Source: CAVQGZ01 sp942491665 (GTDB lineage Bacteria > Actinomycetota > Actinomycetes > Jiangellales > Jiangellaceae). Taken from it: a stretch of 64,000 nt of DNA. This document shows, piece after piece, positions 1 to 6,805 of this stretch (its first letter is position 1; every line of letters begins with the position of its first letter). Location of the stretch: positions 13,758 to 77,757 of the forward strand of contig CALOBR010000015.1 in NCBI GenBank assembly GCA_942491665.1. Direction: 5' to 3'. Made by a program: the position numbers and the translations under genes. The notes beneath the pieces were generated by a model. It saw only the letters and a program-made list of their open reading frames with translations, did no database searches and was not told the DNA's origin.

Positions 1-1
1 C

Positions 2-904
2 GTCCACGACCCCGCGAACGTCAAGAAGGCAGCGGACAACATCAAGCGGAACCTCAAGGTATACCCGCTGTCGGAGAAGGCCGATCCACCTGCGATGCAG
101 TTCACGAACATGTCGGGCCTGGCGGGCTACAACACGATCATGCCCAATGACGTCAGCTTCTTCGACGTCGTCGACCAGATCGTGCAGGAGGAGGCCGATG
201 GCTGGCTCGACCCTGAGCTGGCGGGACAGCTTCGCGCGATCGGGATCATGAAGGGCCAGAAGTTCGACCCCGACGAACGGATGACGAGGATCCTCACCGA
301 AGCGGTGGCGATCGGCAACGGGTACGCACGCGTCAACACGGTGTATCCGCAGGACGAGGGGTCATACGTCTACCACGACGTGCACACCGAGTGGGTCATG
401 GCGTACCCCGACAAAGACACGACGTTCTTGCAGCAAGGCGCCCGCCGCATGGATGGCCGCCTCTGGATGCACTACAACGCGGTGTGCGTGACACCGGCGA
501 TGGCCGTGACGAAGCCGGGCGTCGGGTCGGACTACATGATCACAGGCCTCGACGCCGAGGGTCGACCGCTGGACGGGGCGAAGACCTACAAGCTCCACCT
601 GCCACCGAACGTTCCGGTCAAGGACAACTGGTCGGTGACCATCTACGACCCGCAGACCCGGAGCATGCTGCAGACCGACCAGACGTTCGCCGGAATCAAC
701 AGCTTGAGCGCCGATCAGAGGCAGAACGACGACGGTTCCATCGATGTCGTTCTTGGTCCTGAACCGCCGGCTGGCATGGAGAAGAACTGGATCCAGACGA
801 TCCCCGGCAAGAGCTGGTTCATACTCCTGCGCGCCTACGGGCCACTGGAGCCCTGGATCGACAAGACCTGGCGGCCGCGCGAGCTCGAGGAGGTGGAGGG
901 GTGA
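2..904 (+). CDS. DUF1254/DUF1214 domain protein, 5' end outside window
   Basis: The reading frame is open from base 2, so the gene starts upstream of the window; the ATG at 95 is internal. The residues before it match the middle of the complete paralogue at 4331-5788 (the D/N-I-R-LKVYPLS region). What is visible is the end of the DUF1254 domain and the whole C-terminal DUF1214 domain, with landmarks KTYKLHLP, VKDxW-VTIYDxQTRS and IPGKSWFILLRAYGPLEPW. The family is predicted to be exported or membrane-associated; its chemistry is unknown. A 100-bp near-identical copy of this gene's 3' end (799-900) recurs at 6525-6626. The DUF1269 gene follows 95 bp downstream. Family assignment is confident; no function can be given. 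Confidence 0.85.
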   Translation, partial: VHDPANVKKAADNIKRNLKVYPLSEKADPPAMQFTNMSGLAGYNTIMPNDVSFFDVVDQIVQEEADGWLDPELAGQLRAIGIMKGQKFDPDERMTRILTEAVAIGNGYARVNTVYPQDEGSYVYHDVHTEWVMAYPDKDTTFLQQGARRMDGRLWMHYNAVCVTPAMAVTKPGVGSDYMITGLDAEGRPLDGAKTYKLHLPPNVPVKDNWSVTIYDPQTRSMLQTDQTFAGINSLSADQRQNDDGSIDVVLGPEPPAGMEKNWIQTIPGKSWFILLRAYGPLEPWIDKTWRPRELEEVEG

Positions 905-999
905 GCTGAGGAACCGCCTGAGTGGACCGGTTCACAGGGTCCCATCAGATGGACGTGCACGTCACGGAAGAAGGTTCAGTCGGTCGAGAAGGGGACATC

Positions 1000-1770
1000 A
1001 TGAGTAGTGATACCGCAGATCAGGGAGTTGCGGGCGTCGGCATGCTCCTCGCGAACTACACCAGCAAGGAAGGCGCGGCATCGACCTACGAGAGCCTGAA
1101 GCGCGCTATGGATGCCGGCCAGTTCTACTACGAGGACGCCGCTGTTGTGAGCCGCGATGTCGATGGCACGGTGAGCATCACCGAACACGGCGACATGAGC
1201 ACGGGCAAGGGCGCTGGGATCGGCGCACTGATCGGCGGCGTGATCGGAATCCTGGGTGGCCCAGCCGGCATCGCGATCGGTGCCGGCGCAGGCGCCGCGA
1301 TCGGCGGGGTCGCTGCACATTCCGATGCCGGCTTCAACAACGAGACGCTGGAAAGGATCGGCGGCGCGCTGCCCAACAACACGTCGGCGCTGGCGGTCAC
1401 AACCAGCAAGGACTTCGTTGAAGCGGTGCGCAGCCAATCCACTGATGATGAAACGGTCATGATGGCTCAGGACATCGCCGATGTGATCACCAGCAACCTG
1501 AACGCCGGCCAGGACGTGTTGCTGGCACTAGTGCTGACCGAGAACGGGGTGGCTGCCACCAGAGTGGCTGCCAGCGACGATGCGGTTGGCGTATTCGGAA
1601 TGGTGGCAACCGACGAGGGCGCAGCCGCTCGCGCAGTGGTTGCGACCGATGAGGGCGTAGCTGCGGCCGAAGCGGCAGCAACCGCCGCCGCGGACGACTC
1701 GACATCACCCCCCGCGGCCGACGACTCGGCATCCAGTGGAGACTCCGAGAGCAGGGACGGCCAGGCCTGA
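1000..1770 (+). CDS. DUF1269-like glycine-zipper membrane-associated protein
   Basis: 256 residues from the ATG at 1000, chosen because a purine-rich site (GAGAAGGGGA) lies just before it and the family homology begins right after. Residues 12-63 form the N-terminal alpha/beta part; residues 70-104 are a Gly/Ala-rich hydrophobic hairpin with repeated GxxxG spacing, the family hallmark; the C-terminal 60 residues are Ala-rich and acidic and look unstructured. It is one of three paralogues in the window (also 19026 and 29092). No LuxR-box promoter is visible upstream. The role is unknown; such proteins are usually annotated as membrane or general-stress proteins. Confidence 0.75.
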   Translation: MSSDTADQGVAGVGMLLANYTSKEGAASTYESLKRAMDAGQFYYEDAAVVSRDVDGTVSITEHGDMSTGKGAGIGALIGGVIGILGGPAGIAIGAGAGAAIGGVAAHSDAGFNNETLERIGGALPNNTSALAVTTSKDFVEAVRSQSTDDETVMMAQDIADVITSNLNAGQDVLLALVLTENGVAATRVAASDDAVGVFGMVATDEGAAARAVVATDEGVAAAEAAATAAADDSTSPPAADDSASSGDSESRDGQA

Positions 1771-1939
1771 GGAGCTGAGCTGGGCGACCTGCGCGCTCGG
1801 AACGCGGTACGGACACCGTTTCGACCGACCACACGACGCGCGCAGGTCGCCAGATCGAGGACTACCAGATCAGCCCCAAGCCCAGCGCTGCACGATGCGG
1901 CCGAGGTTCAGGGACCCACCCAACTGACGAGGGGGTCCG

Positions 1940-2036
1940 ATGGACGTCCTGAGCACCGTTGTGAGTATGTCCGGCCTCGTCTTCGTCCTTGCCCTCCTCG
2001 TGAACATCGTCGCCGTTCCGGCGGTGGCGTGGGGGT
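1940..2036 (+). pseudogene. 5' remnant of a small membrane protein, cut by the IS21 element
   Basis: An ATG with a good ribosome site (GAGGGGG, 5 bp spacing) opens a frame whose first 31 residues are a convincing single membrane span (SGLVFVLALLVNIVAVPAVAW). The frame then runs into istA DNA and becomes nonsense. I infer a small membrane-protein gene disrupted by IS21. No matching 3' part was found beyond the IS end, so this could also be chance. Confidence 0.35.
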
Positions 2037-2039
2037 CTG

Positions 2040-3275
2040 ATGAGGGTGATCACTATGGAGGATTGGGCGGAGATCCGCCGGTTGCACCAGTCGGAGCGGT
2101 TGTCGGGGCAGGCGATCGCCAAGCAGTTGGGGATCTCGAGGAACACGGTCGCGGCGGCGTTGGCCTCGTCAGGGCCGCCGGAGTACGAGCGTGCCGCGGT
2201 CGGGTCGGTGATCGACAGCTTGGAGCCGGAGATCCGGCGATTGTTGGAGGCGACGCCCTCGATGCCGGCGACGGTGATCGCTGAGCGGGTGGGCTGGGAC
2301 CGGGGCATGAGCGTGTTCACCGCGCGGGTGCGCGAGTTGCGCCCGTTCTACTTGCCGCCGGACCCGCCCTCGCGCACGACCTATCTGCCGGGTGAGCGGA
2401 TGCAGTGCGACTTGTGGTTCCCGCCGGCGGACATCCCGCTGGGCCATGGGCAGGTCGATTCCCCGCCGGTGCTGGTGCTGACCGCGGGGTACTCGCGGGT
2501 GCTCGACGCGGTGATGATCCCGACCCGGACCGCGGAGGATCTGATCGCCGGGCACTGGCTGCTGCTCAACCGGTTCGGGGTGGTCCCTCGGGAGCTGGTC
2601 TGGGACCAGGAGGACGCGGTCGGGGCCTGGCGCCGGGGCAAGCCGGTCCTCACGCAGGAGTTCGAGGCGTTCCGCGGAATGCTGGGCACCTCGGTGCGGT
2701 CGTGTCGGGCGCGCCGCCCGCAGGCCAAGGGCCTGGTCGAGCGGAACAACGGTTGCTACGAGACGTCGTTCCTACCCGGGCGGGTGTTCACCTCCCCGGC
2801 GGACTTCAACACCCAGATCAGCGCGTGGATCGAGTCCCGGGCCGACGTGCGTCACCATCGGGTGTTGGGCTGCCAGCCGATCACCCGGTGGGCGACCGAC
2901 AAGGCCGCGATGCTGCCGCTGCCTCCGGTCGCCCCGGCGCTGGGTTGGCGGCACTCGGTGCGCATGCCCCGGGACCACTACGTGCGCATCGATGCCAACG
3001 ACTACTCGGTCGACCCGCGGGTGATCGGCCGATGGGTCGAGGTGATCGCCGACCTGGACCGGGTTGCGGTGACCTGCGCCGGGCAGTCGGTCGTCGACCA
3101 CCCACGCTGCTGGGCCGCGCACCAGAGCATCACCGATCCCGCCCATGCCGCCGCCGCGGTCGCGTTGCGGGCGGCGGGTCGCCAGGCCCGGCCGCTGGAG
3201 GATCCGCATCAGGTCGAGGTCCGTGACCTCAGCTCCTATGACCAGGTGTTCGGCCTGGACGGGGAGGTGGCCTGA
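2040..3275 (+). CDS. istA: IS21-family transposase IstA
   Basis: 411 residues, full length for IstA. Residues 18-42 form the N-terminal helix-turn-helix (LSGQAIAKQLGISRNTVAAA). The RNase-H-fold core has a plausible DDE triad at D124 (MQCDLW), D189 (WDQED) and E234 (GLVERNN). IstA makes the strand breaks and joins at the IS ends and normally needs the ATPase IstB for target choice. Its stop overlaps the istB start (TGATG at 3273-3277), the usual IS21 coupling. The frame is intact although the partner gene is not. An ATG at 2055 is an alternative start. Confidence 0.9.
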   Translation: MRVITMEDWAEIRRLHQSERLSGQAIAKQLGISRNTVAAALASSGPPEYERAAVGSVIDSLEPEIRRLLEATPSMPATVIAERVGWDRGMSVFTARVRELRPFYLPPDPPSRTTYLPGERMQCDLWFPPADIPLGHGQVDSPPVLVLTAGYSRVLDAVMIPTRTAEDLIAGHWLLLNRFGVVPRELVWDQEDAVGAWRRGKPVLTQEFEAFRGMLGTSVRSCRARRPQAKGLVERNNGCYETSFLPGRVFTSPADFNTQISAWIESRADVRHHRVLGCQPITRWATDKAAMLPLPPVAPALGWRHSVRMPRDHYVRIDANDYSVDPRVIGRWVEVIADLDRVAVTCAGQSVVDHPRCWAAHQSITDPAHAAAAVALRAAGRQARPLEDPHQVEVRDLSSYDQVFGLDGEVA

Positions 3276-4099
3276 TGCCCACCTCCAGGAACACCCGAGA
3301 CTTCGGTGCCGAGATCGCCTACCTGACCCGCGCGTTGAAGGCCCCCACCCTGCGCGAGTCGGTGGACCGCCTCGTCGAGCGGGCCACCGCGGAGTCGTGG
3401 TCGTATCCAGAGTTCCTGGCCGCCTGCCTGCAGCGCGAGGTCTCCGCGCGGGAGTCCCACGGCGGCGAGGGTCGGATCCGCGCGGCCCGGTTCCCTGCCC
3501 GCAAGAGCCTCGAGGAGTTCGACGACGACCACGCCCGCGGACTCAAGCGGGAGTCGATCGCCCACCTGGGCACCCTGGACTTCGTCACCGCGAAGGACAA
3601 CATCGTGTTCCTCGGCCCGCCCGGGACCGGGGAAGACGCACCTGGCCACCGGGTTGGCGATCCGGGCCTGCCAGCCCGGACACCGGGTGCTGTTCAACAC
3701 CGCAGCCCAATGGGTCACCCTGCTCGCCGACGCCCACCACGACGGACGGCTGCAAGCCGAGCTCACCCGGCTGGGTCGCTACCCCGCTGATCGTCGTCGA
3801 CCTATGCGGATATCGGCATAGGTTGATGAGGTCGGCTACATCCCGTTCGAACCCGAGGCCGCGAACCTGTCCTTCCAATTCGTCTCATCCCGCTACGAAC
3901 GGGCCTCCCTGATCGTCACGAGCAACAAGCCGTTCGGGATCGCTGGGGCGAGGTATTCGGCGACGACGTCGTGGCCGCAGCCATGATCGACCGGCTTGTC
4001 CACCACGCCGAAGTCATCGCCCTCAAAGGCGACAGCTACCGACTCCGCAACCGAGACCTCGGCGGCCGACCACCAGCCGCCACCACTGACCAAGACTGA
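3275..4099 (+). pseudogene. istB: Frameshifted IstB-like ATPase of IS21
   Basis: The start is intact and reads to the Walker A motif GPPGTG, where one extra G after GGGACCGGGG shifts the frame. The conserved text KTHLATGLAIRAC continues in the next frame. A second single-base insertion follows near 3782 (TACCCC), then a 26-bp insertion at 3800-3825 inside Walker B (LIVVD / EVGYIPFEPEA), then a 2-bp insertion near 3937 within KPFG/RWGEVFG. After four lesions the original C-terminus (VAAAMIDRLVHHAEVIALKGDSYR) reads to a TGA at 4097-4099. The gene cannot make a working ATPase. Confidence 0.85.
3800..3823. repeat. 24-bp near-perfect palindrome inserted in istB
   Basis: ACCTATGC-G-GATATC-G-GCATAGGT, palindromic except for one mismatched pair. 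It interrupts the codons for the Walker B aspartate and is flanked on both sides by GA, so the insertion is 26 bp including a 2-bp duplication. The surrounding IstB text resumes exactly afterwards, which shows the palindrome is an insertion and not divergence. Origin unknown. Confidence 0.7.
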
Positions 4100-4280
4100 C
4101 CAACAACAACCGAGGCAGGTGGCTCAGTCTTCGACCGCATGAAGTGGCTCAAATTTCAGCCGCAGTTGACACAGGCGTCGATTCCTAGAGCCATGGATGC
4201 CGGCGGGTCATCACCCAAGACGGGTACGAACGATCGTTTCGAAGATGAGTTGCACCTCGACCGCAGCCTGTGTGACAGAT

Positions 4281-4315
4281 CGAGAGGGGCCGCCTCGTCG
4301 AGGCGGCCCCTCTCG
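4281..4315 (-). terminator. Rho-independent-type terminator of the DUF1254 gene
   Basis: Perfect 16-bp inverted repeat (4281-4296 and 4300-4315) with a 3-nt loop, 15 bp beyond the stop codon of the minus-strand gene at 4331-5788. No long U tract follows, as is common in high-G+C bacteria. Confidence 0.8.
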
Positions 4316-4330
4316 TCGACGCGATCGTGA

Positions 4331-5788
4331 TTACTCCACCAGTTCGATCTGGCTGGGGCGCCAGGTCTGGTCGAGCCACGGCTCGAGCGGCCCGTACATG
4401 CGCAGGGCGATCAACCAGCTCTTGCCAGGAATAGTCTGGAGCCAGTTCCCTTCCCAGCCTTCCGGTGCCGTTGGGCCGAAGTAGATGTCGTAGGAACCGT
4501 CTGGGTTCGCCTTCATGCCCTTGTCCTGGCTACCGACCGTCGGGAACTGCTGATCAGTCTGCAATTGTGAGCGAGTCTGGGTGTCGTAGATCGTGACCGC
4601 CCAGAAGTCCTTGACCGGCACGTCCTTCGGCAGATGCAGCTTGTAGGTCTTGGACCCGTCGACAGCCTTGTGCCTCGAGTCGAGCGTCCCGATCGTGTAC
4701 GACGACCCGGTTCCTGGCTTCGGCACACCCATGGCCGGCGACACGCAGATGCAGTTGTAGTGGTACCACGCCCGGGCGTCGAGCACCCGTGCGCCTTCGT
4801 TCTCGAAGAAGCAGTTGTTGTCTGCATAGACGTTCAGCCAGTCGGCCGTGCTGTCCTGATACGTGCGCTGGCCGAGATACCGCGGGTAGAACATGATTGC
4901 ACGAGCCGCCGCGTTTCCGATCGCCGCAGCGTCGGCGAGAATCTCCTTCATCCGCTCGTCCGGCTTGAAGGGCTGGCCCTTGACGATGCCGATCGCCGCC
5001 ATGCGGCCGGCGCGCTCCGGATCGAGAAAGCCGACGGCTTCGCCCTGGATGAGTTCGTTCAGCTTCTCGAAGTAGGTGTCGTCGTTCGGAACCACCGTGT
5101 TCAGGTTGTTGCCGGAGACGTTCACGAACTCCATCGCGGGCGGGTTGTCCGCCTTCGAGAGCGGATAGACCTTGAGGTGATCTCTGATGTTGTCGGATGC
5201 TGCCTTGATGCCGTGCGTCAGATAGCCGCGCATGAACAGCCACACGCCGTACGACTTCGACTTGACGACGTAATAGCCGGCCGGAACATCACCCTTGTAG
5301 TCGGGAGGCAGGATGAGGTACTCCCCGCCCTTGCCCTTGTCCGGGCCGGCGACACCGAGGTCCTGCATATACAGGAACGCCATGTCGTTGAGGATCCCGA
5401 GCATGCCGGTCGGCAGGTCGACGACAGTCGGGCCGTCGGTGTCGAGAGCAAGGAAGCCGACGGCATACATCGTCGACGTGTTGCCGGTGAGCACGAGCGA
5501 CGTGGAATCCATGAGCGTGTCCCAGATACAGACCTGGTTGCTCGCCTTCGCTCCCGCGTCAGCCTGGCCTCTGCGCAACTGAGCCATGGACATGAGCGGG
5601 ATGGAGTCAACGAACACCTCAACAGCGCGGGCACGGTCGAGGTAGTCGTACACCGTGGTCACGGTGTCCGATTTCGGAACACCATCGAAGAACTCCAACG
5701 TCCCGATTGAGCTGTCCACCGAATCCGGGGTGGTGATCGATGCCGGGATCGGCGTCGTCATCTTGAAGCTAGGAACCTTGTCGGACAT
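4331..5788 (-). CDS. DUF1254/DUF1214 domain protein
   Basis: 485 residues, full length for the family. The DUF1254 domain occupies about residues 60-200, and the DUF1214 domain about 350-480 (TYKLHLPKDVPVKDFWAVTIYD, NWLQTIPGKSWLIALRMYGPLEPW). There is no clear signal peptide. The ATG at 5788 has a strong site (GAGAGGAGATATCC). It is a close paralogue of the partial gene at the left edge, transcribed the opposite way. A LuxR-type box with a -10 hexamer at 5854-5897 lies upstream and the strong terminator 4281-4315 downstream, so it is probably a single-gene unit of the proposed regulon. Biochemical role unknown. Confidence 0.85.
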   Translation of the reverse strand: MSDKVPSFKMTTPIPASITTPDSVDSSIGTLEFFDGVPKSDTVTTVYDYLDRARAVEVFVDSIPLMSMAQLRRGQADAGAKASNQVCIWDTLMDSTSLVLTGNTSTMYAVGFLALDTDGPTVVDLPTGMLGILNDMAFLYMQDLGVAGPDKGKGGEYLILPPDYKGDVPAGYYVVKSKSYGVWLFMRGYLTHGIKAASDNIRDHLKVYPLSKADNPPAMEFVNVSGNNLNTVVPNDDTYFEKLNELIQGEAVGFLDPERAGRMAAIGIVKGQPFKPDERMKEILADAAAIGNAAARAIMFYPRYLGQRTYQDSTADWLNVYADNNCFFENEGARVLDARAWYHYNCICVSPAMGVPKPGTGSSYTIGTLDSRHKAVDGSKTYKLHLPKDVPVKDFWAVTIYDTQTRSQLQTDQQFPTVGSQDKGMKANPDGSYDIYFGPTAPEGWEGNWLQTIPGKSWLIALRMYGPLEPWLDQTWRPSQIELVE

Positions 5789-5853
5789 GGATATCTCCTC
5801 TCGAGGCGCGAGTCGCAGATTCGCTCACGCCGTGGGCGTGCTTGGACTCACTC

Positions 5854-5897
5854 ATACTGCGTCCCAACGCCGGCTTGGACACCACCCGAATCGGGTA
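5854..5897 (-). promoter_or_regulatory. LuxR-type box 1 plus -10, upstream of DUF1254 gene
   Basis: Read on the minus strand: TACCC-GATTC-GGGTG (5897-5883), 23 bases, then CAGTAT (5859-5854). The box centre is about 102 bp before the DUF1254 start codon. Same layout as eight other sites in the window. Confidence 0.75.
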
Positions 5898-6451
5898 CGA
5901 CTCACGCTGGGATCGTCCGCACCCGGAGTGGGGGAGAAGGCCTCGCCGTCCCGCTCCCGTGACAAACCGGCCGGCACGTGTGCTGGTCAGGTGTTCGCCT
6001 GTGCCACGGCCTCTTCGAGGAGCCATGTCTGCACGTCGACGTCGCCGCAACGCCACGAAGGGACTAGCCACAGTGCCCCTGGCGGGGCGCCCGTTCCGGG
6101 GTGAAAATGGGTCCGTGACCGTCCGGTCGACGACGTCGTTCCTATGCTCCCTCGATGGCGTGGACTAGCCGGGACGTGGAGACCCGCATGTGCCCTTCAG
6201 TGATGCGGTGGCTCCGTTCGCCACCAAGCTCGAGAAGTAGATTCGCTTCCCTGATGGGTCTCTCCGGGCGGTCACCTGACCGATCCATCCGTGAGCAGAA
6301 GGAGACACCGGCACCCACACCCACAACGGCATAGGCAACCCAGTTCCCTCCCGTCGGAACCGACCGGGAGACGGGTGCTTCTGCCCACTCACCTTCCGTT
6401 TTCGAAGTAGCGGCACATCGGGGCCTCGGTGGGCGGCCCAGCGAGAGTGGC
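5898..6451. other. Non-coding stretch, no gene recognised
   Basis: Beyond the box-1 promoter no convincing gene is visible up to 6451. A minus-strand frame across 6142-6501 contains protein-like text (NWVAYAVVGVGAGV and DRSGDRPERPIREANLLLEL) but has no recognisable family or ribosome site. It may be another decayed remnant. Confidence 0.4.
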
Positions 6452-6626
6452 TGGATCGAGGCGGGTGCCGGTGAGGCTCTGATCACCCTGGAGCGGTGCA
6501 CGGAGGGCCTCGCGCTGACCGAAGGATCCCCGGCAAGAGCTGGTTCATACTCCTGCGCGCCTACGGGCCACTGGAGCCCTGGATCGACTTGACCCCTGGC
6601 GGCCGCGCGAGCTCGAGCAGATGCGC
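6452..6626 (+). pseudogene. Fused fragments of a LAL regulator and a DUF1214 gene
   Basis: Bases 6452-6524 match the middle of the downstream LAL regulator (8348-8420; EALI-VER-TEGLALTE). They join directly to bases 6525-6626, a near copy of 799-900 in the first DUF1254 gene (IPGKSWFILLRAYGPLEPWID). Neither part has a start or a working end. This is a recombination scar made from pieces of two families present nearby. Confidence 0.75.
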
Positions 6627-6709
6627 TGACGAGCCCGCCCCGTGGACCAGGTCACTGGCCCCTCAGGGCGGCTCGGTGCCGGCGCCTGCTCGGCGGCGGT
6701 ATGGGCCGC

Positions 6710-6747
6710 GGCAGACGGCGCCGCTGGGCCTGACGGCGCCGTCTGCC
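6710..6747. terminator. 13-bp inverted repeat before the LAL regulator
   Basis: GGCAGACGGCGCC (6710-6722) and its exact complement (6735-6747) flank a 12-nt loop, about 60 bp before the GTG of the LAL gene. It could be a terminator for remnant transcription or a binding site in the regulator's own promoter. Confidence 0.5.
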
Positions 6748-6805
6748 ACTATGGACCTGGGTGGAGTGCCCAACGGAGAAGGCGCGGCCGCGCAGAGGGG
6801 GCTTC

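Larger units (their letters stand above)
2040..4172 (+). mobile_element. Decayed IS21-family insertion sequence
   Basis: Contains istA (intact) and istB (broken several times). The right end has two 20-bp direct repeats, 4119-4138 and 4144-4163, both starting GTGGCTCA and ending CCGC with a 25-bp period. Such multiple terminal repeats are typical of IS21 ends. The sequence TTGACA at 4167-4172 is the likely tip. The matching left terminal sequence (TGTCAA...GCGG) is not present before istA, so the left end is truncated or lies unrecognised near 2030. With istB broken, the copy should not transpose on its own. Confidence 0.7.

Noticed and set aside
5920..5934. CACCC-GGAGT-GGGGG as a second box near box 1
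   Set aside because: No NANNNT hexamer at the fixed spacing on the plus strand; on the minus strand the predicted -10 would fall on box 1.
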